A stretch of 5,634 bases of DNA from positions 1 to 5,634 of the forward strand of contig JAIRXT010000006.1 of NCBI GenBank assembly GCA_031268125.1, read 5' to 3'. Below are positions 1 through 5,574 of this stretch, one piece after another. Numbering within the stretch: the first letter of the stretch is position 1; each line of letters opens with the position of its first letter. This DNA is from Treponema sp. (GTDB lineage Bacteria; Spirochaetota; Spirochaetia; Treponematales; Breznakiellaceae). The translations under genes and the position numbers were made by a program. Under the pieces are notes generated by a model that was not told where the DNA came from, did not search any database, and saw only the letters and a program-made list of their open reading frames with translations.

Positions 1-1
1 C

Positions 2-370
2 TACTCCGCGGAACTGGCCAAACTCCCCCAGGTCCCCCGGACCCTGTGGGAACCCCTGGTCAAGATGGTCTCCGTCTACGCTCCCCATCTGGGGGAAGAA
101 CTGTGGGAAAAACTGGGCTACGGGGAATCGGTTTCCAAAAGCCCCTGGCCCGGCTACGACGAGGAGATGACCGCGGAAAGCGAAGCAACCATCGTGGTTC
201 AGATAAACGGCAAGGTCCGGGACAAGTTCAACGCTCCCGCCGGAACTCCCCGGGAAGAACTGGAAAAACAGGCCCTGGCCCTGCCGGGGGTCGCAAAATG
301 GCTCAAAGGACAACCGGTAGCAAAAATAATTTCCGTACCGGATAAACTGGTAAACATCGTGGCGCGGTAA
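2..370 (+). CDS. leuS: Leucyl-tRNA synthetase, C-terminal fragment (5' end outside window)
   Basis: This is the last ~122 codons of a class I aminoacyl-tRNA synthetase that charges tRNA-Leu with leucine in the cytoplasm. The frame is open from base 2 and ends at TAA 368-370. The visible part starts within the anticodon-binding helical domain: LWEPLVKMVSVYAPHLGEELW matches the family's segment around 'l...laP..PHi.EELW', followed by a GYGESVSKSPWP stretch. It then enters the small C-terminal domain, with VVQINGKVRDKFNAPAG (family pattern 'vvqvNGKvR.k..vpa') and the terminal VAKIISVPDKLVNIVAR, close to the common ending 'vIvVPgkLVNIVv'. The end is intact, so only the 5' part is missing because of the window edge. 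A terminator-like hairpin lies about 90 bases after the stop. The identification is from the sequence and is secure; no regulation can be judged without the 5' end. Confidence 0.96.
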   Translation, partial: YSAELAKLPQVPRTLWEPLVKMVSVYAPHLGEELWEKLGYGESVSKSPWPGYDEEMTAESEATIVVQINGKVRDKFNAPAGTPREELEKQALALPGVAKWLKGQPVAKIISVPDKLVNIVAR

Positions 371-415
371 AACCATTGGCAGTCTGCCCCCCTTGTATGT
401 AAAATTGGATCTATA

Positions 416-458
416 GGGAGCCAATCCCAAAACTCGGTTAGTTTTGGAATTGGCTCCC
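416..458. repeat. Imperfect palindrome (19-bp arms, 5-base loop)
   Basis: Arms 416-434 and 440-458 are inverted copies with a single mismatch (C426 opposite A448), separated by the loop CGGTT. No T-tract follows directly. The same word returns inverted at 579-591: CCAATCCCAAAAC (421-433) is exactly complementary to GTTTTGGGATTGG there. This suggests a repeat-derived element rather than a simple terminator. As RNA it would form a strong stem-loop on either strand. Confidence 0.75.
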
Positions 459-486
459 GAAAAAGCGGTCTAAAACCCGCTTTTTC
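459..486 (+). terminator. Probable factor-independent terminator after leuS
   Basis: A perfect 10-bp inverted repeat (459-468 with 477-486) encloses an 8-base loop. The stem has a short GC core (GCGG/CCGC) next to the loop and an A-tract/T-tract outer part, so the plus-strand transcript ends in a run of U. The mirror-image A-tract means it could also act on the minus strand. It lies directly after the 416-458 palindrome and 89 bases after the leuS stop. The GC core of only 4 bp makes it weaker than a textbook terminator, so the call is moderate. Confidence 0.5.
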
Positions 487-506
487 TATTAAAATCAGGG
501 TAGCTG

Positions 507-523
507 GACAGGCAAAGCCTGTC
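507..523. repeat. Short perfect hairpin GACAGGC-aaa-GCCTGTC
   Basis: Seven base pairs close a 3-base loop, and the hairpin abuts the next one (524-546) without a spacer. No T-tract follows, so it is not a terminator on its own. It is part of the palindrome cluster between leuS and the SPOR gene. Confidence 0.6.
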
Positions 524-546
524 TCCCAAAAACTGAAGTTTTGGGA
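524..546. repeat. Short perfect hairpin with TCCCAAAA arms
   Basis: Arms 524-531 and 539-546 are exact inverted copies (8 bp) with a 7-base loop. The arm word CCCAAAA also occurs in the 416-458 palindrome and, inverted, at 579-586, so the same short motif is used repeatedly in this gap. Confidence 0.6.
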
Positions 547-600
547 AAGCCTCTAGGGTCATTCTTAAAATCAGGCTGGTTTTGGGATTGGTTTCCTGCC

Positions 601-607
601 AAGGGGG
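601..607 (+). promoter_or_regulatory. Ribosome binding site that fixes the SPOR-gene start
   Basis: AAGGGGG sits four bases before ATG 612-614. It supports that ATG over the in-frame TTG at 582, which would place a ten-residue MGLVSCQGGI stretch ahead of the signal peptide and has no purine-rich site in front of it. Confidence 0.7.
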
Positions 608-611
608 AATA

Positions 612-1358
612 ATGAAAAAAATACCGGTGTTTATAGGACTGCTATGCGCCGTCCTGGGGGTCCTTTCCGCCCAAAATTTTATTCCCGCCCAGTACGAAGA
701 AATCAGCCTTTCCGCCTTCAGGGACTGGCGGATGGCGAATTCCGGGGAAGAGAAGAAATTCAAAATCCCGGCGCTGTTTAATTCCACCGATGGAACCATG
801 TTCCGGTTCACCGGTTCCGGCCAGGAAGATCGCCTGGAATTTGAAACCGAATTCCCCTGGCCCCGGATGCAAAGCGGACAGGCGGTAACACTCTACGTTA
901 CCGCCGCAGGGCCCTGGGTTTGGGACCGGCAGTTGGACGCCGTAGACTACGGCAACAACCGGCTGGTACAGGCGGACGGTTCATCTACCGGCACTCCGGC
1001 AGCCAGTCCCCTGCCGGCAGTTTCTTCCGGGGAAACCGCCCCGGTTCCGGCGGAAGGCGGCTTTGATTACGGCCAGGCTCCCCGGATCGAACCCCGGCAG
1101 GTGGTGGTACAGGTTTTGGGAAATCCGCCCCGGGAGGACCGCTACTACCGGCTCCAGGTGGGATCTTTCGTGGTCCGGGGCAACGCGACACGGGCCGCCA
1201 ACAGCCTCAAAGAGGCCGGTTTGGACCCGGCCTTCGAACAATACCGGGACAATGTACGGGTGGTAGTTTCCCGTATCGCCGGAAAAGATGTGATAGAAAC
1301 CGCCCGGAAGATCGGCGGCGCCGGCTTTACCAAAATCTGGTGCCGGGAGGAACCCTAA
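612..1358 (+). CDS. Exported SPOR-domain protein
   Basis: A 248-residue protein, probably periplasmic. Residues 1-20 (MKKIPVFIGLLCAVLGVLSA) form a typical Sec signal peptide, with likely cleavage at LSA-Q. Residues about 23-115 are a non-repetitive, probably beta-rich region (FIPAQYEEISLSAFRDWRM, then WVWDRQLDAVDYG) that I do not recognise. Residues about 122-150 form a Pro/Ser/Thr/Ala/Gly-rich linker. Residues about 176-246 match a SPOR domain: YYRLQVGSF at the first strand, then a helix (NATRAANSLKEAGLDP), NVRVVVSRIAGKDVIETARKI and a final GFTKIWCREEP. SPOR domains are known to bind septal peptidoglycan lacking stem peptides, so a cell-wall or division-site role is inferred. The gene follows leuS after a palindrome-filled gap and runs tail-to-tail into melA with overlapping stop codons. 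The SPOR call is solid; the role of the N-terminal region is unknown. Confidence 0.88.
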   Translation: MKKIPVFIGLLCAVLGVLSAQNFIPAQYEEISLSAFRDWRMANSGEEKKFKIPALFNSTDGTMFRFTGSGQEDRLEFETEFPWPRMQSGQAVTLYVTAAGPWVWDRQLDAVDYGNNRLVQADGSSTGTPAASPLPAVSSGETAPVPAEGGFDYGQAPRIEPRQVVVQVLGNPPREDRYYRLQVGSFVVRGNATRAANSLKEAGLDPAFEQYRDNVRVVVSRIAGKDVIETARKIGGAGFTKIWCREEP

Positions 1359-2686
1359 TCCAGCGCCAGGGATGAAAACTGGGGAAGGTACTCTTTGTTC
1401 TGCAGGAGCATCTTCTCCGTCATCTGTTTGATCTCCCGGATACCCAGCACCGCGGAACTCAGGGGATCAAAGGCAACGGCCTGGTAGACCTTCCGGGGGT
1501 CCCCCCGGAGGGAGCCTTCAACGGCCAGTTCCTCGCAAATGGACGAGGTATGCACCAGGGCGGCTATCTGGTCAGGGAGCTTCCCGACTTTAATCGCCTC
1601 AAGGCCGTGGATGGAAGCCAGAACCGGCACTTCCACGCAGGCGCCCTGGGGCAGGTTGTCGATAAGGCCGTTGTTGAGCACGTTGCCGTTAAATTTGTAG
1701 GGGGTCCTGTCGCCGAATACGGCATTAAAGATAAAGGCGGCGTATTCGTGCCCCCGCTTCAGATCGATGTTCGGATCCTTCAGCCATTTTTCAATATCGC
1801 CCCGCCAGGTTTCCTTCCGGTTCTGGTACTCTTTCAGAATATACGCGTAGAGTCCGGGGTTCCAGCCCGTCCCGTGGGTACAGAATTTTTCGATCAGGTC
1901 CGGCCTTTTCCTGAACCACGCGTTGTACTCGGAGTTGTGCCCCGAAGATTCCGTAGGATAATAATCCAAAAGCAGGAACATCTCATTCCGGACTATCTCC
2001 TCGTTGTATATCGCGGGGTCTTCCATCGCCTTACGGATAAGGGGATAGGCGTCCTTGTTCTTCCAGCGGTAATCAGTGTAAAAGGCCTGATGGTTGATCC
2101 CGGCGCAAGTAAAACTAATCTCATCGTAGGGGGCGCCTATCCACCGGGCCAGCATTTCGGCGGTCCCCTGGACGCTATGGCAGAGGCCGGAAATTTTCAG
2201 CTTTGGGAACCGGCTTTGCATGGCCCGGCAAAGCATGGCCATAGGGTTGGTGTAGTTAAGGAACACGGCGTTGGGGCAGTACTTCTCAATATCCCTGCAA
2301 ATATCGAGCATCACCGGAATGGTCCTCAGCGCCCGGAAAATACCGGCAGGCCCCCGCGTATCGCCGACATTGATATCCACCCCGAATTCCTTGGGAATCT
2401 CGACATCGTAGCGCCAGATATCCACATCGCCGTTCAGAATGGTACAGAGTACCCCGTCCGCGCCGTCCAGGGCTTCCTGCCGGTTTTTGGTGGAAATAAC
2501 CCTGGCGCCATAGTTCCCGGCCTTGACGATCTTCTCAACCGCCTTGGTAATATAACCCAGCCGGTCGTCGTCCACGTCCATCAGGGCAATGACGGCGTCC
2601 TTAAATGCGTCAAAAGTCAGAATATCCCGTACCAGGGTCCTGGTAAAGCCGAAACTTCCGGCGCCGATAAATGCAAATTTAGCCAT
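1355..2686 (-). CDS. melA: Alpha-galactosidase, glycoside hydrolase family 4 (NAD- and metal-dependent)
   Basis: A 443-residue, full-length cytoplasmic GH4 enzyme. It is expected to hydrolyse alpha-galactosides such as melibiose by the family's NAD-assisted oxidation-elimination mechanism with a divalent metal (usually Mn2+). The N-terminus has the Rossmann NAD motif (FIGAGSFGF, residues 6-14) and an acidic strand end (ALMDVDDDRL). Further family signatures are DTRGPAGIFRALRTIP (109-124), NYTNPMAM (144-151), GLCHSVQGTAE (167-177), CAGINHQAFY (194-203), TESSGHNSEY (245-254) and NGLIDNLPQGACVEVP (339-354). Cys169 and His199 are the predicted metal ligands. The CHSV motif (169-172) is the signature reported for alpha-galactosidases, unlike CHEV in alpha-galacturonidases or CHG in alpha-glucosidases. 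The sequence aligns well with what I know of E. coli MelA throughout. The start is supported by AGAGGAG (2693-2699 complement), six bases upstream. A 213-base gap separates it from the preceding gene. No sugar transporter or regulator is visible, so the true substrate is inferred only. Confidence 0.93.
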   Translation of the reverse strand: MAKFAFIGAGSFGFTRTLVRDILTFDAFKDAVIALMDVDDDRLGYITKAVEKIVKAGNYGARVISTKNRQEALDGADGVLCTILNGDVDIWRYDVEIPKEFGVDINVGDTRGPAGIFRALRTIPVMLDICRDIEKYCPNAVFLNYTNPMAMLCRAMQSRFPKLKISGLCHSVQGTAEMLARWIGAPYDEISFTCAGINHQAFYTDYRWKNKDAYPLIRKAMEDPAIYNEEIVRNEMFLLLDYYPTESSGHNSEYNAWFRKRPDLIEKFCTHGTGWNPGLYAYILKEYQNRKETWRGDIEKWLKDPNIDLKRGHEYAAFIFNAVFGDRTPYKFNGNVLNNGLIDNLPQGACVEVPVLASIHGLEAIKVGKLPDQIAALVHTSSICEELAVEGSLRGDPRKVYQAVAFDPLSSAVLGIREIKQMTEKMLLQNKEYLPQFSSLALD

Positions 2687-2758
2687 ATATTACTCCTCTA
2701 CGGGCCAGTATACTCCGGGTATTTTTGTTTGTACCAGATCGAAGCGAATCGCTGCCGC

Positions 2759-2778
2759 AATTTTGCTTTTACAAAATT
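2759..2778. repeat. AT-rich hairpin upstream of melA
   Basis: AATTTTG (2759-2765) pairs with CAAAATT (2772-2778) around a 6-base loop. It lies between the large palindrome and the melA ribosome binding site. The stem is almost entirely A-T, so as RNA it would be weak; it may be chance in an AT-rich spacer. Confidence 0.35.
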
Positions 2779-2788
2779 TTTCGATGGG

Positions 2789-2856
2789 AAAGACGCCTAT
2801 AAAATCATTGGGGGTTCTGCCACTGGCACCCCCTGTTACATCTTTCAGGCGTCTTT
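2789..2856. repeat. Long imperfect palindrome in the melA 5' region
   Basis: The outer arms 2789-2798 (AAAGACGCCT) and 2847-2856 are perfect inverted copies (10 bp). An inner hairpin pairs GGGGGT (2810-2815) with ACCCCC (2828-2833), capped by GCC-act-GGC (2819-2827). The sequences between the stems can pair partly, giving a 68-base rod-like structure. It lies between the LEA gene stop and the melA start, about 100 bases before melA. Neither strand has a strong U-tract beyond the arm, although both arms end in TTT. It could be a terminator for the LEA gene, a leader RNA structure for melA, or a dispersed palindromic repeat. It matches no riboswitch class I can recall. Confidence 0.6.
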
Positions 2857-2899
2857 TCTCCCGTTCCTATACTGAGAATTGCCGGGATCGCCCTGTTTG

Positions 2900-4135
2900 C
2901 TAAAGCCCCAGCCGTGTCCGGCCGTTCAGATCAAAGGGAATGTGAGAATCAGCAAAAGCCGCCGGCCCCGCAGAAAAAACCGCAGCGCCTTTGAGATCGT
3001 AGGCTACATCCATCCCCCGGGTAATAATGCCGGTTAAGTCCTTAACCTCGGCGGAGGATTCGATAGAAACGGTAACGGGAACAGGGGTCTTCCGGCCCGG
3101 GGCAATCTTCGTCCATTTCTCAAGCCGGCCCTGGGCCCAGACGCTGTCGTTCACCAGGAAAGCGTACCGTAAATCCCCCATCTCAAAATCGAAAATATTG
3201 GGGTTGTCCACATCCCAGCCGAACTCAAAATCGATCTTCGAAAGGGAAATCTTCTTTACGCTGATTCCCTTAAAGCTCATGACCGGTTCCTTGAGCAGGG
3301 GAATCACGCCGGGAATATCCAGAAACAAACGTTCCCGGTCAAAGCCGGGCAGGGAAACGGAGGAATCAAGGGAAAGCAGGCAGGCCGCCTCCCCAAGGGT
3401 CTTTAAGGCGGAAAAACTGCGGTACAGGTCCGAATACGCCACCTTTAGCCCGATACGCACCGCCGTTAGTCCTCCCGCGGCCAGGGTATCGGGATGTTCC
3501 ACCGTACCGCTTATAAAACTGTTGTTCCGCACGCCGAAATCGTAGTTCATGCCGGGGAAGGGAATGGGAAAGGGGTTGGGATTATCCACATCCAGGGAAC
3601 AGAGAATGTCCATTCCCTCAAAACCCAGAGCCGTAATCTCGAATGCGGGATTCCGAAGGGCGATCATCTGCACCAGGGGAAGCTTCCCCTGGCGTTCAAA
3701 ATTCCGGACCAGTTCCCCCTGCACCGGAAGCAGGAACCGTGTTTCCACCACCAACTGGTAGTCCAGTTCCCTGCCCCCGGAGGTTCCGGCGGCATCGACA
3801 AGGGCCGTATAGGCCAGGTTCAGGGGAATATCCAGGGTTCGGGCGCTGCCGGGACTAATCGCCTCGCCCTCCGGCGCCACGCCCGACAGGAAAGAAGCGC
3901 CGTTTATAAAAAGCGTCCAGTAAATTTCGGGAAAAGAAAGGCTGAAAATATTCGGATTTTCCACCTCCAGGGAATAGTGCAGTTGTATCCCCTCAAGGTT
4001 TATGCCGGTAATATCCGCGGAGCCAAGGGAAACCACCGGCTGCCTAAAGGCCGCCCGAAAGGACCTGCAGGAACAGACCCCCAGGCAAAGCAGAAAAAGC
4101 AGCGGGACAATAACAAAACATACTTGTTTTTTCAT
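2900..4135 (-). CDS. Predicted lipoprotein with three tandem LEA14/WHy-type repeats
   Basis: A 411-residue protein read from ATG at 4135. Residues 1-20 form a hydrophobic signal sequence (MKKQVCFVIVPLLFLLCLGV) ending in a Cys-Ser-Cys; Cys21 or Cys23 would be the lipidated residue in a relaxed, spirochaete-like lipobox. Three similar units follow, at about residues 31-143, 152-275 and 284-408. Each carries a beta-rich segment with an Asn-Pro-Asn turn: SLEVENPNIFSLSFPEIYW (56-74), SLDVDNPNPFPIPFPGMNY (180-198) and GWDVDNPNIFDFEMGDLRY (306-324). Each is followed by a strand such as LFINGASFLSG or FLVNDSVWAQG. This is the LEA_2/WHy fold pattern, known in plants for stress-related proteins and found in bacterial secreted proteins of poorly defined role. 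The alternative start at 4186 adds 17 basic residues ahead of the signal peptide and lacks a ribosome binding site; AAAGG lies eight bases before the chosen ATG. It lies 72 bases downstream of serS on the same strand, so co-transcription is possible. Confidence 0.85.
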   Translation of the reverse strand: MKKQVCFVIVPLLFLLCLGVCSCRSFRAAFRQPVVSLGSADITGINLEGIQLHYSLEVENPNIFSLSFPEIYWTLFINGASFLSGVAPEGEAISPGSARTLDIPLNLAYTALVDAAGTSGGRELDYQLVVETRFLLPVQGELVRNFERQGKLPLVQMIALRNPAFEITALGFEGMDILCSLDVDNPNPFPIPFPGMNYDFGVRNNSFISGTVEHPDTLAAGGLTAVRIGLKVAYSDLYRSFSALKTLGEAACLLSLDSSVSLPGFDRERLFLDIPGVIPLLKEPVMSFKGISVKKISLSKIDFEFGWDVDNPNIFDFEMGDLRYAFLVNDSVWAQGRLEKWTKIAPGRKTPVPVTVSIESSAEVKDLTGIITRGMDVAYDLKGAAVFSAGPAAFADSHIPFDLNGRTRLGL

Positions 4136-4174
4136 CTTTCCGGCCTTTGTGTGTCGGCTGGCGCGGCGCTTCCG

Positions 4175-4195
4175 GGCCGGCTTCATAAACCGGCC
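4175..4195 (-). other. Small GC hairpin between serS and the LEA gene
   Basis: GGCCGG (4175-4180) and CCGGCC (4190-4195) are perfect inverted copies around a 9-base loop. The loop contains the alternative upstream ATG (4184-4186) of the LEA gene, which would be poorly accessible if the hairpin formed in mRNA; this mildly favours the start at 4135. There is no U-tract, so termination between the two genes is not indicated. Confidence 0.4.
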
Positions 4196-4207
4196 GGAGG
4201 CAGCCGG

Positions 4208-5497
4208 CTAACCCTTTTTTCTGATGGTATCAAAACCGCAATAGGGAACCAATGCCCCAGGAATTTTTACACTGCCGTCTTCCTGCTGAAAATTTTCAAG
4301 CACGGCGATAATCCCCCGGGAAACGGCAATGGCAGTACCGTTGAGCATGTGGACAAATTTATTTTTACCGTCGTTGTCCCGGTAACGGATATTCAGCCGC
4401 CGGGCCTGGTAATCGGTACAGTTGGAGGTACTGGTTACCTCCCCCCATTCGCCCCCGTCTGGGGAAGGGGGATTCGCCCGCCCCGGCATCCAGGCTTCCA
4501 GGTCCCACTTGCGGTAGGCGGGAGCCCCCAGGTCCCCGGTACAGGTATCCACCACCCGGAACGGAATCTCCAGCCCCGCGAAAATTTCTTCTTCAATCGA
4601 ACAGAGCTTTTCGTGGAAAGGGCCGGAATCCTCCGGCAGACAATAGACGAACATTTCCAGCTTGGTAAACTGGTGCACCCGGTAAAGCCCCTTGGAAAAC
4701 TGCCCCGCGGCCCCCGCCTCCCGGCGGAAACAGTGGGAAAGGCCGGCCATACACAGCGGCAGCTTCTCCCTGGGCAGGATGGTGTTGGAATAGTAGCCCC
4801 CCAGCGTGATTTCCGCGGTCCCCACCAGGCAGGCGTCCTCCTCCGCCAGACGGTAGACGTTGCTTTCCTCCCCCCGGGGATTAAAGCCAATCCCTTCCAG
4901 AATTTCCTCCCGGGCAACATCGGGGGTAATAAACGGGGTAAAGCCCCGGGCGGCAAGAATGTCCAGGGCGTAGCGCACCAAGGCCAGTTCCAGGAAAACC
5001 CCTTCGTTTTTCAGGTAGTAAAATTTTGTGCCGGAAACCTTTGTGGCGGAATCAAAATCGATAATATCCAGGTCCTGGCCCAGCTTCACATGGTCGGCGG
5101 GGACAAAATCAAAGCGCCGCGGCTGCCCCACCCGCCTGACCTCCAGGTTGTCCTTGTCTTCCTTCCCCGCCGGGGCGTCCGGGTGGGCCATGTTGGGGAT
5201 CTTCCGGGCCTCCGTTTCCAGTTCCCGTTCCACCCCCGCAAGCTCCGCTTCCGCCGCGGCAATATCCTCTTTAAGCTTCTTCCCTTCTTCGATCAGCACG
5301 GCCCGGTCTCCCGTCCCCGACTTCGTGGCCGCGGCGTTGGCATTCCGCCTTTGCTGCAGCGACTGGAGACGGGTACTCATCTCCGTCCGGGAATTGAACA
5401 GGCGGACCACCGTATCCGCATCGGCCTTCATGTAGCGGTAGGCGATATTTTTTTTCACCGCCGCAAGGTTTTCAACAATAAACCGGTAATCCAGCAT
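4208..5497 (-). CDS. serS: Seryl-tRNA synthetase
   Basis: A complete 429-residue class II synthetase, normal length for the bacterial family, that charges tRNA-Ser (and tRNA-Sec where present) with serine in the cytoplasm. It begins MLDYRFIVENLAAVKKNI, the canonical SerRS N-terminus. Residues about 30-105 form the long antiparallel coiled-coil arm that contacts the tRNA variable arm (LQSLQQRRNANAAATKSG, then EEGKKLKEDIAAAEAELAGVEREL). The catalytic core shows motif 1 with its proline in GFTPFITPD (185-193), the serine-binding TAE (227-229), motif 2 FRREAG (257-262), and motif 3, with NCTDYQARRLNIRYR (359-373) leading to HMLNGTAIAVSRGIIAVLENFQ (383-404), including the conserved Arg394. A short Gly/Pro-rich insertion, RANPPSPDGGEWGE (about 340-353), sits just before motif 3's EVTSTSNCTD. 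The start at 5497 is chosen by homology: no clear ribosome binding site precedes it, and the frame stays open back to a TTG at 5578. Confidence 0.96.
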   Translation of the reverse strand: MLDYRFIVENLAAVKKNIAYRYMKADADTVVRLFNSRTEMSTRLQSLQQRRNANAAATKSGTGDRAVLIEEGKKLKEDIAAAEAELAGVERELETEARKIPNMAHPDAPAGKEDKDNLEVRRVGQPRRFDFVPADHVKLGQDLDIIDFDSATKVSGTKFYYLKNEGVFLELALVRYALDILAARGFTPFITPDVAREEILEGIGFNPRGEESNVYRLAEEDACLVGTAEITLGGYYSNTILPREKLPLCMAGLSHCFRREAGAAGQFSKGLYRVHQFTKLEMFVYCLPEDSGPFHEKLCSIEEEIFAGLEIPFRVVDTCTGDLGAPAYRKWDLEAWMPGRANPPSPDGGEWGEVTSTSNCTDYQARRLNIRYRDNDGKNKFVHMLNGTAIAVSRGIIAVLENFQQEDGSVKIPGALVPYCGFDTIRKKG

Positions 5498-5574
5498 AAT
5501 GCAGAAGTGTAGCAAAGAGGCCGCTTTTTTTCCAGACGGCGCATTGCCCAGCCAGGATACACGCATAGGAATTT

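Larger units (their letters stand above)
416..596. repeat. Inverted-repeat-bounded intergenic block (possible MITE/REP-like element)
   Basis: The block begins with a GGGAGCCAATCCCAAAAC word and ends with its inverted, slightly diverged copy (about 578-596, 13 bases exactly complementary). Inside are three further hairpins and an 11-base direct repeat, TTAAAATCAGG, at 489-499 and 565-575. No open frame of note fills it. I see no clear target-site duplication at the two edges (bases before 416 are CTATA, after 596 TGCCA). It may be a non-autonomous miniature element, a REP/BIME-like repeat, or simply a degenerate terminator cluster. Only a genome-wide copy count would decide. Confidence 0.35.

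Noticed and set aside
541..570. A possible promoter for the SPOR gene (TTGGGA, 18-base spacer, TTAAAA)
   Set aside because: Both boxes are poor matches and overlap a hairpin arm and a direct repeat, so they may be there for other reasons.
371..611. A CRISPR array, because of several short repeated words
   Set aside because: The repeats are short, mostly inverted and unevenly spaced, with no regular repeat-spacer pattern.
470..811. A minus-strand open frame across the palindromic gap and the start of the SPOR gene
   Set aside because: It overlaps the signal-peptide region of a well-supported gene, passes through the hairpin cluster and has no ribosome binding site or recognisable sequence.
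2707..2712. A TATACT box on the minus strand as a -10 element for melA
   Set aside because: No good -35 partner lies at the right distance, and transcription from here would begin almost inside the ribosome binding site. Part of the match is simply the GTATAC palindrome.
2786..2859. A known riboswitch upstream of melA
   Set aside because: The stems are present, but the loops do not show the conserved bases of any class I could recall, so only an unnamed structure is reported.
1550..2875. A plus-strand open frame of about 440 codons opposite melA
   Set aside because: melA on the other strand matches GH4 along its whole length; the antisense translation resembles nothing and has no convincing start signal.
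4136..4186. The upstream ATG at 4186 as the start of the LEA lipoprotein
   Set aside because: It has no ribosome binding site, lies within a hairpin loop, and would add a 17-residue basic stretch ahead of an already complete signal peptide beginning MKKQ.
3494..5512. A very long plus-strand open frame (about 670 codons) opposite the LEA lipoprotein and serS genes
   Set aside because: It runs antisense across two clearly recognised genes and their spacer, its translation shows no known domain and has many Pro/Gly/Arg/His residues, and GC-rich codon bias often leaves such shadow frames open.
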